From DASYHS01 sp035998295 (GTDB taxonomy: Bacteria; Pseudomonadota; Alphaproteobacteria; Azospirillales; Azospirillaceae): a stretch of 17,545 nt of DNA. The stretch spans positions 1-17,545 of the forward strand of contig NZ_DASYHS010000278.1 of NCBI RefSeq assembly GCF_035998295.1. The letters are read 5' to 3'. The position numbers and the translations under genes are program-made. Position 1 is the stretch's first letter; every line of letters begins with the position of its first letter. Below are positions 6,736 through 13,386 of this stretch, piece after piece. The notes under the pieces are model-generated. The model was not told the origin of the DNA. It made no database searches and worked only from the letters and a program-made list of their open reading frames with translations.

Positions 6736-7173
6736 TCAGGCCGGCCCGGCCTGCTGCTCGCCCGTCGCGGCGGGCATTGCGCCCATGTCCATCCATACGG
6801 CCTCGAACACGTGGCCGTCCGGATCCTCGAAGCTGCGGTTGTACAGCCAGCCGAGGTCCATGCGCTCGCGGACGTCGGCCTTGCCGCCGGCCCCGGCCGC
6901 AGCCTCGGCGATGGCATCCACGTCCTCGCGGCCGTCCCGCGTCAGCGCGAGCAGCACCTGGCAGGTCCTGTGCGCGTCGGCGACGGGCTTCGGGGAGAAC
7001 GTCGCGAAATACGCCTCGGTCAGCAGTTGGAACGTGATCGTGTCGGACCAGACCATGGAGGCTGCGCGTTCGTCGCTGAACCGTTCGTTCCTCTCGCACC
7101 CCACCGCCTCGTAGAAGCGGATGGAGGCGGCGAGATCCTTCACCGGCAGATTCAAAAAGATCATCCTGGGCAC
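6736..7173 (-). CDS. VOC (glyoxalase/bleomycin-resistance fold) family protein
   Basis: A 145-residue single-module VOC protein of a widespread bacterial group usually annotated just as glyoxalase/extradiol dioxygenase family. It has the opening MIFLNLPVKDLAASIRFYEA (residues 4-23), SDTITFQLLTEAYF (43-56), FSPKPVADA (59-67) and the ending RSFEDPDGHVFEAVWMDM (113-130). E124 in the last strand is a usual VOC metal-ligand position. The start is GTG 7173 because GAAGGAGAG lies 8 bases upstream; an ATG three codons in (7164) is the alternative. The protein probably dimerises. Its substrate is unknown, and most members of this group have no defined reaction. It diverges from the hybrid XRE/LuxR regulator, and a shared CCTTCGAAG motif at both ribosome-binding sites suggests the regulator controls it. 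Confidence 0.85.
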   Translation of the reverse strand: MPRMIFLNLPVKDLAASIRFYEAVGCERNERFSDERAASMVWSDTITFQLLTEAYFATFSPKPVADAHRTCQVLLALTRDGREDVDAIAEAAAGAGGKADVRERMDLGWLYNRSFEDPDGHVFEAVWMDMGAMPAATGEQQAGPA

Positions 7174-7183
7174 TAGGTTCTCT

Positions 7184-7192
7184 CCTTCGAAG
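7184..7192. promoter_or_regulatory. CCTTCGAAG copy over the VOC ribosome-binding site
   Basis: CCTTCGAAG with palindromic core TTCGAA overlaps the GAAGGAG ribosome-binding site of the leftward VOC gene. The same nine bases recur 93 bases to the right, inside a 14-base palindrome. The repeated pair in one divergent spacer suggests binding sites for the neighbouring regulator. Partial identity of the two ribosome-binding sites could explain some of the match. Confidence 0.35.
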
Positions 7193-7274
7193 CCGTGCTT
7201 GCCATGGGCGGGAGCAACATCGTCCAGGCAGGGAGCGACGTGCAATTACCTCGCAGATAGGCGCCGCTTGCGCG

Positions 7275-7288
7275 GTCCTTCGAAGGAC
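7275..7288. promoter_or_regulatory. 14-base perfect palindrome over the hybrid regulator's RBS
   Basis: GTCCTTCGAAGGAC is a perfect 14-base palindrome. Its right half supplies the AAGGA ribosome-binding site 10 bases before the ATG at 7298. XRE-type proteins and LuxR-type proteins both bind dyads of this size class, so this is a good candidate autoregulatory operator. Folded in the mRNA, it would also sequester the ribosome-binding site. Function is inferred from symmetry and position only. Confidence 0.45.
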
Positions 7289-7297
7289 GGCATAAGC

Positions 7298-8371
7298 ATG
7301 CTGCCGGTCAGCCAGAGCCACGTAGATCGTATGATGGAACAGGACCCTCTCGGATCGGGCGGGTCTTTCGCCCGGATGCTTGCGGCACTGCGGGCGCGCA
7401 GGAAGCTCTCGCAGCTGAAACTCTCGCTGGTCGCGGACGTTTCGGCGCGGCACCTGAGCTTCCTCGAGACCGGGCGCGCATTCCCCAGCAGAAGCATGGT
7501 GGTGCGGCTCGCTCGCGCGCTCGAGCTGAGCGACGGCGAAGAAGCCGCTCTCCTGACCGCCGCCGGCTTCGTGCCTCACCACCTCGCGGGGGAGCTTCGA
7601 CGGCAGGCGAGATCGTCGATGCGGTCTCCCTTGGTTCCCGGCGGGACGGACCTGACGGTCGCCTTCGCCATCGACGCCGCGCGCGAACCCGCCGAGGCCG
7701 TCGCGACCGCCGCGGCAGCTCTGCGCGACGTCGGGCTGGGGCAGTTCTTCACCGGAACGCTGACCCCCGCAACCTCGTCCAGCCCGCTGGTCATAGCGCA
7801 TGGTCAGCTGGAACAGGCGCCGGTCGGCTGGCTGCTCCATTATCGCGAAAGAGGCTATGTCCGGATCGATCCGCTGGTCGCCGCCACGGCGCGGACGCAC
7901 CGGGCTTTCTTCTGGGCAGACGTTCTCGGGCAAACCCCGCAATACGATTCCCTGCACGACCCCCGGGTGCGCCGGATGCTTGCCGAAGCCGCGGAGTACC
8001 GGATCAGGGGCGGCTTCGTTCAGCCCCTGCGCCGGGCGGACGGGCGCGTCCATGCGGTGTCCTGCATGGGGGAAGCCGTCGACCCGCGGGACGCCGGCGT
8101 GCGCGTGAAGGCGCGGCTCGTCTCGATCGCACTCCTCCACCGTATCGACGAGTTGGGTCTGGCGGGGAGCGTCAGCGAAATCGTGCTCGAAGCCGCCCAG
8201 GCCGACATACTCAAATGGATCCTGGAAGGACGCGGCACCGGCGGGATCGCGAACCGGCGCACCTGGTGCGAGAAGGAGGTCGAGACGATCGTGGCCGATC
8301 TCTGCGTGCGCTTCGGCACGGGCGAGCCGATCGAGGCGGCCTTCAGGGCAAGGCGCTTCGGCCTCATCTAG
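7298..8371 (+). CDS. Hybrid regulator: XRE HTH + LuxR autoinducer-binding-like domain + LuxR/GerE-like HTH
   Basis: A 357-residue protein with three regions. Residues 23-92 are an XRE/Cro HTH of the MmyB type (MLAALRARRKLSQLKLS, then VSARHLSFLETGRAFPSR). Residues about 120-275 resemble the AHL-binding domain of LuxR proteins: W178, Y182 and Y187 in GWLLHYRERGYVRI, D191-P192, W206 in FFWADV, and the glycine of EYRIRGGFVQPLRRADGR. These correspond to TraR/LasR ligand-pocket and structural positions. Residues about 297-357 resemble a degenerate GerE HTH (ILKWILEGRGTGGIA, then EAAFRARRFGLI). MmyB-type proteins normally carry a different ligand domain after the XRE part, so this order is unusual. 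ATG 7298 is chosen for its AAGGA site; the frame is open upstream to 7121, and ATGs at 7331 and 7334 are alternatives. No luxI is near, so it would be a LuxR solo. It diverges from the VOC gene and may also control the DUF6152 and membrane-protein pair downstream. Confidence 0.82.
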   Translation: MLPVSQSHVDRMMEQDPLGSGGSFARMLAALRARRKLSQLKLSLVADVSARHLSFLETGRAFPSRSMVVRLARALELSDGEEAALLTAAGFVPHHLAGELRRQARSSMRSPLVPGGTDLTVAFAIDAAREPAEAVATAAAALRDVGLGQFFTGTLTPATSSSPLVIAHGQLEQAPVGWLLHYRERGYVRIDPLVAATARTHRAFFWADVLGQTPQYDSLHDPRVRRMLAEAAEYRIRGGFVQPLRRADGRVHAVSCMGEAVDPRDAGVRVKARLVSIALLHRIDELGLAGSVSEIVLEAAQADILKWILEGRGTGGIANRRTWCEKEVETIVADLCVRFGTGEPIEAAFRARRFGLI

Positions 8372-8468
8372 GCGGGCACGACAGGGTTGGCGGCTTGCCG
8401 GACTTGAGAACACGGGAGCGGAACCCGACATTGATCCCGGCAACCGCCTTTGCACAGGAGCGCTCGCC

Positions 8469-8837
8469 ATGCGCATGATCCGATCCGCCGCCGGCGCTCT
8501 GGCGCTGCTGCTCGCGGCCGCGCCCGCCGCCCTCGCCCACCACGGCTGGTCGTGGACGAGCGGCAACAACATCGAGCTTACGGGAACGATCGAGACCGCC
8601 GAGCTCGGCAATCCTCACGGGATCGTCACCGTCGACGCGGGCGGCGAGGTCTGGACGGTAGAGGTCGGCCAGCCCTGGCGGCACGCGCAGGCGGGGCTCG
8701 ACGAAGCGCTCTATGCGCCGGGCGCCGAGATCACCGTCGTCGGCGAACCCTCCGCCGATCCTGCCGGCCGGCGGGTCAAGGCCGAGCGCGTCGTGCTGGA
8801 CGGGCGGCAGTACGAACTCTACCCGAACCGCGACTGA
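8469..8837 (+). CDS. DUF6152-family periplasmic protein
   Basis: A 122-residue protein with a Sec signal peptide (MRMIRSAAGALALLLAAAPA, then ALA; cleavage after residue 23), leaving a mature N-terminus HHGWSW. The AHHGW start and the following beta-rich pattern (IELTGTIETAELGNPHG, then VEVGQPWR, and a late VVGEPSAD) are characteristic of DUF6152, a small periplasmic OB-like family of unknown function. The N-terminal His-His-Gly-Trp and H50 could bind copper or another metal, which is inference. AGGAG lies 8 bases before the ATG. A small membrane-protein gene starts 11 bases after the stop. DUF6152 genes are commonly next to such membrane proteins. The gene follows the hybrid regulator after a 97-base gap with no clear promoter. 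Confidence 0.85.
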   Translation: MRMIRSAAGALALLLAAAPAALAHHGWSWTSGNNIELTGTIETAELGNPHGIVTVDAGGEVWTVEVGQPWRHAQAGLDEALYAPGAEITVVGEPSADPAGRRVKAERVVLDGRQYELYPNRD

Positions 8838-8848
8838 CGCCGCGGCCG

Positions 8849-9328
8849 ATGCTGGCCGAGCTCCTCGGGCCGATCGAGGCCGGCGCGGTCGCGACGGCGC
8901 TGCGCGGTTCGCGCTGGGGCTACGCCGGCGTCAATGCGGCGCACATCCTCGGGATCGCGCTCCTGTTCGGCGCGATCCTGCCGCTCGACCTGCGGCTCCT
9001 CGGTTTCTGGCGCTCGGTGCCGCTGGCGCCGCTGGCCCGCGTTCTGGTCCCCGTCTCCACGGCGGGCGTGGTGCTGGCCGTCGCGGCGGGTGCCCTGCTC
9101 TTCGCCACCCGTGCTGGCGAGTACGCCGGCCTCGCCATCTTCTGGATCAAGATGCTCGTAGTCCTGATCGGCGTGGCGAACGCGCTGCTCGTGCGATCCG
9201 CGCTGAGGCGCGCCTTGGCCGCGGGCGTGGATGCCGTCGTCCCGACCCGCATCCGTGCCGCGGCCATCGTCTCGCTCGCGGCGTGGCCGGCCGCGATCCT
9301 GTGCGGCCGGCTGATCGCCTTCTTCTGA
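8849..9328 (+). CDS. Small four-helix membrane protein, DUF6644-like
   Basis: A 159-residue hydrophobic protein with four predicted membrane helices (about 27-46, 64-86, 94-116 and 137-157). The first helix region YAGVNAAHILGIALLFGAIL (residues 25-44), with a single membrane histidine (H32), followed by PLDLRLLGFWRSVPL, is typical of DUF6644/DUF2214-type inner-membrane proteins, possibly haem- or metal-linked. No function is established for the family. It is arranged directly after the DUF6152 gene (11-base gap), and the two probably act as a periplasm-membrane pair. The ATG at 8849 has only a weak ribosome-binding site, which fits translational coupling to the upstream gene. Its stop lies 13 bases from the stop of the convergent EamA gene, with no recognisable terminator between them. 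Confidence 0.78.
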   Translation: MLAELLGPIEAGAVATALRGSRWGYAGVNAAHILGIALLFGAILPLDLRLLGFWRSVPLAPLARVLVPVSTAGVVLAVAAGALLFATRAGEYAGLAIFWIKMLVVLIGVANALLVRSALRRALAAGVDAVVPTRIRAAAIVSLAAWPAAILCGRLIAFF

Positions 9329-9341
9329 ACGCCCGGACCGG

Positions 9342-10289
9342 TCATGCGTCCTGTCCGCGTGCCGCCGCCGGGCGCCGGCGCACCATGACGAACGCCACCG
9401 AGGAGACCACGAGCACGAGTGCCGCCAGCACGCGCACCGTCAGCGGGTCGCCGAGAATGAGAATGGAGCCGCTCACGCCCACCACCGGGATGATCAGCGT
9501 GGCGACGGTCGCCTGTCCGACGGTGAGACGCGCGACGATCACGAACCACAGCATCTGCGCGATGCAGATCGCGAAGACGAGGTGGTAACCAAGCCCGATC
9601 CAGGTCGGCAGGTGCCACGACCCAGGCGTCGGCGCGTCGTCCAATGCCGCCGCCAGCGCGACCATGGGCAGCGCCGCAAGCGCGTACTGCCAGCCCGTCA
9701 CGACGACGACGTGGCTCGCCCAGCGGCCGCGGCGCTTCATCAGCACGGTGCCCAGCGCCCACGACACCGCCGCCACCAGGACGAGGAACGGGCCGAGCAG
9801 CCGGTCGCCGCCGCCCCGGAGCGCCTCGGGGCCGAGCAGCACCACCATTCCGGCCATGCCGAGCGCGAGGCCGATCGCCTGCCGCATTCCCGGCCTTTCG
9901 CCCAGCAGGGGAATCGCGAGCAGGGTCGCCCATACCGGCATGGTGAAGGCGATGATCGCCGCGCGCGAGGTCGGCATCATGAGCTGGGCGAAGGCGGTGC
10001 AGAGATTGAAGGCCAGGATGTTGAGCAGGCCCGTCGCCGCAAGCCACGGCACCTCGCCGGCCGGTACCCGCAGCGCCAGCCCCCTCGCCCGGGCCCAGGC
10101 CAGCAGCACGACCGCGCCGGTGGTGAAGCCGACGGCCCGCAGCGTGACGGGCGGCACCTCGAACAGCACCGTCTTAACCGCCGGCCAGTTGCCACCCCAG
10201 AACAGGCCGATCAGAAGGATCAGCGCGACCTTGGCGGCGGTGCCGCCGGGAACGGTGGCGACGGACGGCGCCGCGGCGGGAGCGCTCAA
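9342..10289 (-). CDS. EamA (drug/metabolite transporter) family exporter
   Basis: A 315-residue protein with ten predicted membrane helices in two EamA repeats (about residues 20-150 and 160-300). Typical elements are IGLFWGGNWPAVKTVLFEVP near the N-terminus and the GNxxP/GEPLT-like end motif, here LILGDPLTVR. DMT carriers of this group generally export amino acids or other small metabolites across the inner membrane. The start is TTG at 10289, overlapping the cupin stop as TTGA; a GGAG site 8 bases before it supports this start. It is the last gene of the leftward operon, so its likely job is export of an end product or surplus from the pathway fed by the ABC importer. The substrate is unknown. 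Confidence 0.9.
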   Translation of the reverse strand: MSAPAAAPSVATVPGGTAAKVALILLIGLFWGGNWPAVKTVLFEVPPVTLRAVGFTTGAVVLLAWARARGLALRVPAGEVPWLAATGLLNILAFNLCTAFAQLMMPTSRAAIIAFTMPVWATLLAIPLLGERPGMRQAIGLALGMAGMVVLLGPEALRGGGDRLLGPFLVLVAAVSWALGTVLMKRRGRWASHVVVVTGWQYALAALPMVALAAALDDAPTPGSWHLPTWIGLGYHLVFAICIAQMLWFVIVARLTVGQATVATLIIPVVGVSGSILILGDPLTVRVLAALVLVVSSVAFVMVRRRPAAARGQDA

Positions 10290-10615
10290 TGGCGCGGCTC
10301 CACGGCCTTGGCCGGCTCCAGGAACTCGACCTCGACGAAGATGAGCTCGCTCCCGCCCTCGTTGACGACGTTATGGGACGCGCCGGCCGGGCGGAAATAG
10401 CTCCGGCCGGGCTCCAGCTCGGCGACGGCGGCCGTGCCGTCGGGCATCTCCAGCCGCATTCGGCCGCGGGTCACCGGGACGATCACGTAGTCGTACCCGT
10501 GGATGTGGAAGCCGGTTTCGGCGCCCGGCGCGAACCGCCATTCGGTGACGCGCGTGCGGTCGTTGCCGACGTGCGGCAAGGATGTCGCCGTGGGTCTGGT
10601 CGGGGTCTCGGCCAT
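10286..10615 (-). CDS. Small single-domain cupin protein
   Basis: A 109-residue cupin. Motif 1 is GFHIHGYDYVIVPVTRGRM (residues 35-53), with metal-ligand candidates H37 and H39; the usual Glu is replaced by Asp/Tyr (D42, Y43). Motif 2 is GRSYFRPAGASHNVVNEGG (residues 70-88), with H81 and N85. Two to three histidine ligands suggest metal binding and a small-molecule isomerase, dioxygenase or ligand-sensor role, but small cupins are too diverse for a precise call. Its GGAGA ribosome-binding site lies 8 bases before the ATG. It follows the PanE-like gene by 40 bases and is coupled to the EamA gene through the TTGA overlap. It may therefore process or sense the same compound the operon imports. 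Confidence 0.88.
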   Translation of the reverse strand: MAETPTRPTATSLPHVGNDRTRVTEWRFAPGAETGFHIHGYDYVIVPVTRGRMRLEMPDGTAAVAELEPGRSYFRPAGASHNVVNEGGSELIFVEVEFLEPAKAVEPRH

Positions 10616-10655
10616 GGTGTCGGTCTCCGGATCGGGTGGCGGACGGATCGTGTGT

Positions 10656-11654
10656 CTACGCCGCCTGCGCGGCGGAACCGCTTCTCAGGCGCGCCTTTAG
10701 GTCCGCCAGGGCTGCGACGGTCTCCACCGTCGGCGTCGGCACGCCGATCAGCGCGCCGAGCTCCGCCACCGAACGCAAGGTGGCGTCGACCTCCAGGCGG
10801 CGGCCGGCATCGATGTCCTGCAGCATGCCGGTCCGATGGTCGCCGGCCGCCTCGGCGGCGGCGATGCGGGCCTCGATGTCGAGGGCGAGGCGGATACCGA
10901 GCCGTTCGGCGACCGCCCGCGCCTCCGCCATCAGCATCCGGGCGATCCTGCGCGTTCCCGGATCGATGCAGAGCGCGCCGATGCCGGCCCCGGTCAGCGC
11001 GCTCAAGGGATCGAAGGCCAGCGCGCCGCACAGCCCGGTCCAGATGTCGGCCCGGATGTCGAGGCTGCCGCGCGCCTGGAACCCGGCGAGGCTGAACAGC
11101 TCCACCACCCCCGCCACCGCCGGCGTCCTGCGCCCCAGCGGATCGCCGAAGACGAAGCGCTGGCCGTCGACGTGGCGGATGCGGCCCGCGCCGTCGCTCT
11201 CGGCCGACACCCCGACGACCGCTCCGACCAGCCGGTCCGGCGGGACCGCCCGCCACAGCGTCCCGTCGGGGTCCACGGTCTTCAGGCGGTAGGAGCCTAG
11301 CGGCTCGGGCTGGCCCAGCGGATACCACCACGGAATGCCGCCGACCATCGGCACGACGACCGTGCCGGGCCCCATCAGGCCGGACAGCGCGTCGAGCACG
11401 TTGCCGAGGGAATGGGCCTTCACGCACACGAACACCGCGTCCTGCGGCCCCGCCGCCAAGGCGTCGTCGGTGACCCTGCCGACCGGGACCCGCGAGACGC
11501 GGCCGAGCGGCGAGACGACGACGATGCCGTCGCGCCGGATGATTTCCGCCGCCCGGGGCCGGGCGATCAGCGTCACCTCGGCGCGCGTGGGCGTCAGGCG
11601 GGCGGCCAGCAGGCAGCCGACCGCCCCCGCTCCGACGATGGCGACCCTCCTCAT
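10656..11654 (-). CDS. PanE/ApbA-family NAD(P)-dependent oxidoreductase with altered active site
   Basis: A 332-residue protein with the ketopantoate reductase fold. The N-terminal Rossmann motif is VAIVGAGAVGCLLAARL (residues 4-20), and the C-terminal helical domain is recognisable from RADIWTGLCGALAFDPLSAL and TGMLQDIDAGRRLEVDA. In PanE relatives the former reads about W-x-K-L-x-x-N-x-x-x-N-P, with catalytic Lys and two Asn. Here the positions are G207, A211 and D215. The substrate Ser before MLQD is G276, while the Glu (E288) is kept. Cofactor binding thus looks intact but ketopantoate reduction is doubtful. Enzymes of this superfamily also include opine and other dehydrogenases. It overlaps the ABC ATPase stop by 4 bases (ATGA), so it is part of the transport operon and probably acts on the imported compound. 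Confidence 0.85.
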   Translation of the reverse strand: MRRVAIVGAGAVGCLLAARLTPTRAEVTLIARPRAAEIIRRDGIVVVSPLGRVSRVPVGRVTDDALAAGPQDAVFVCVKAHSLGNVLDALSGLMGPGTVVVPMVGGIPWWYPLGQPEPLGSYRLKTVDPDGTLWRAVPPDRLVGAVVGVSAESDGAGRIRHVDGQRFVFGDPLGRRTPAVAGVVELFSLAGFQARGSLDIRADIWTGLCGALAFDPLSALTGAGIGALCIDPGTRRIARMLMAEARAVAERLGIRLALDIEARIAAAEAAGDHRTGMLQDIDAGRRLEVDATLRSVAELGALIGVPTPTVETVAALADLKARLRSGSAAQAA

Positions 11655-13384
11655 GCGCCCGCTTCCTGCCCGAGGCTTTCGGCGCCGGGGACGACCCGGC
11701 GGGTCCGGAGATCTTCGGGGATCTCCCAGCCCTTGCCGGGAATCGCCTCCAGCAAGGTCCGGGTGTAGGGGTGCTGCGGGTTCTGGAACACTTCGCGGGC
11801 GGTGTTCATCTCCACCACCCGGCCCTTCTGCATGACCGCGATGGTGTCGCAGACCTGTGCCGCGATCCGCAGGTCGTGGGTGATGAACAGCATGGCCAGT
11901 CCCAGGCGCCGGCGGATGTCGTCGAGCAGGTCGAGCACCTGCCTTTGCACCGACACGTCGAGCGCCGACACCGGCTCGTCGGCGATGATCAGCTTGGGGT
12001 CCAGCGCCAGCGCGCGGGCGATGGAGATGCGCTGGCGCTGCCCGCCGGAGAATTCGTGGGGATACCGGTCGGCCGCCGCCTCCGGCAGGCCGACCAGCCG
12101 CAGCAGCTCGCGGGCTCGCTCGAGCGCCCGGGCCTTCCCTTCGCCGAAGGCGACCGGGCCCTGGGCGATGATGTCCCCGATCTTGTGCCTCGGGTTCAGC
12201 GAGGCGTAGGGGTCCTGGAAGATCATCTGGATGTCCTTGCGGACGGGCCGGAACTGTCTGCGGCTCAGCGTGACCAGGTCCCGGCCCTGGAACAGGATGC
12301 GCCCGCCGTCCGCCTTGAGCAGGCCGATGATGCAGCGGCCGAGCGTCGATTTGCCGGACCCGCTCTCTCCCACGATGCCGAGCGTCTCGCCGGCGTGGAT
12401 CTCGATGGAGATGTCCTCGCCGGCCACCAGGGTCCGGCCCTTGCGGAAAAAGCCGCCGAGGCGGAAGACCTTGCTGACCTTCTCCGTCTTCAGCAGGGCC
12501 TCGCCTTTGCGGACGAAGTCGTCGCGATGCTCGATGTAGTGCGGAACGGCGGCGATCAGCTCGCGGGTATAGGGGTGCCGGGGGCGGTTGAGCACGCGTT
12601 CGGCCGGCCCGACCTCGACGCAGCGGCCGTGCTGCATCACGGCGACCGTCGTCGCGATCTCGGCCACCACGCCGAAGTCGTGGGTGATGAACATCACGCC
12701 CATCTCCCGCTCGGCCTGGATCTTGGCGACGAGGTTCAGGATCTGCTTCTGGGTCGTCACGTCGAGCGCCGTCGTCGGCTCATCGGCGATCAGGATGTCG
12801 GGTTCGAGCGCCAGCGCCATCGCGATCATCACCCGCTGCCGCTGGCCGCCCGACAGGCGGAACGGGTAGCTGCGCCGCAGGTGCTGCGGATCGGGCAGGC
12901 CGACAGCGGCCAGCAGTTCCACCACCCGGGCGCGGCGCGCGGCCCTGTCCATGACGGCGTGCGCCTTCAGGCTCTCCTCGATCTGGTCGCCCACGGTCAT
13001 CAGCGGGTTGAGGGCGGTCATCGGCTCCTGGAAGATCATGGCGAGGCGGCCGCCGCGCAACGCGCGCTGCTCCGCCTCGCGCATGGCCAGGATGTCACGG
13101 CCGCGATAGAGCGCCTGGCCGCCGACGACCTTCACGTGCGGCCTGGGCAGCAGCCCCATGATGGCATGCGCCGTCATCGACTTGCCCGAGCCGGACTCGC
13201 CGACGACGCACAGGATCTCGTTCTTGCGGATCTGCAGGCTGACGTTCTCGACCGCGTTGGGCCGCTCCGCCCCTTCGGGCAGGGCGACGGTCAGGTCGCG
13301 GACGTCGAGCAGCACGTCGTGGACGTCGGGCGGCACGTCGTGGACGTCGGGCGGCACGCCGCTGCCGGTCTGGCCGGTTCCCAT
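11651..13384 (-). CDS. Fused double ATPase of a dipeptide/oligopeptide-type ABC importer
   Basis: A 577-residue protein carrying two complete ABC ATPase domains, equivalent to DppD and DppF in one chain. Domain 1: Walker A GESGSGKS (62-69), signature LSGGQ (177-181), Walker B ILIADEP (197-203) and H-loop THD (234-236). Domain 2: Walker A GESGSGKS (339-346), signature FSGGQ (446-450), Walker B LIIADEP (465-471) and H-loop THD (502-504). Each domain ends with the HPYTREL/HPYTRTL stretch typical of the OppD/OppF family (about 270-276 and 538-544). It powers uptake through the two permeases upstream. ATG 13384 was chosen because GGGAGG lies 8 bases before it. Only 2 bases separate it from the preceding permease stop, and the PanE-like gene overlaps its stop. 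The N-terminus contains a short tandem repeat (residues 10-23). Confidence 0.95.
   Translation of the reverse strand: MGTGQTGSGVPPDVHDVPPDVHDVLLDVRDLTVALPEGAERPNAVENVSLQIRKNEILCVVGESGSGKSMTAHAIMGLLPRPHVKVVGGQALYRGRDILAMREAEQRALRGGRLAMIFQEPMTALNPLMTVGDQIEESLKAHAVMDRAARRARVVELLAAVGLPDPQHLRRSYPFRLSGGQRQRVMIAMALALEPDILIADEPTTALDVTTQKQILNLVAKIQAEREMGVMFITHDFGVVAEIATTVAVMQHGRCVEVGPAERVLNRPRHPYTRELIAAVPHYIEHRDDFVRKGEALLKTEKVSKVFRLGGFFRKGRTLVAGEDISIEIHAGETLGIVGESGSGKSTLGRCIIGLLKADGGRILFQGRDLVTLSRRQFRPVRKDIQMIFQDPYASLNPRHKIGDIIAQGPVAFGEGKARALERARELLRLVGLPEAAADRYPHEFSGGQRQRISIARALALDPKLIIADEPVSALDVSVQRQVLDLLDDIRRRLGLAMLFITHDLRIAAQVCDTIAVMQKGRVVEMNTAREVFQNPQHPYTRTLLEAIPGKGWEIPEDLRTRRVVPGAESLGQEAGA
13313..13354. 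repeat. Two perfect 21-base tandem repeats at the 5' end of the ATPase gene
   Basis: The 21-base unit starting CACGTCGTGGACGTCGGGCG occurs twice head to tail with no mismatch. In the ATPase reading frame it encodes VPPDVHD twice. A degenerate third copy (VLLDVRD) follows just inside the conserved domain. The repeat keeps the frame and lies before the first beta strand of the ATPase domain. It looks like a recent slippage duplication of the native sequence preceding LLDVRDLTV. Confidence 0.85.
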
Positions 13385-13386
13385 GC

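Noticed and set aside
6620..8611. A 663-codon minus-strand open frame opposite the hybrid regulator
   Set aside because: It is antisense to XRE and LuxR-type motifs, overlaps the VOC gene in another frame on the same strand, and has no domain.
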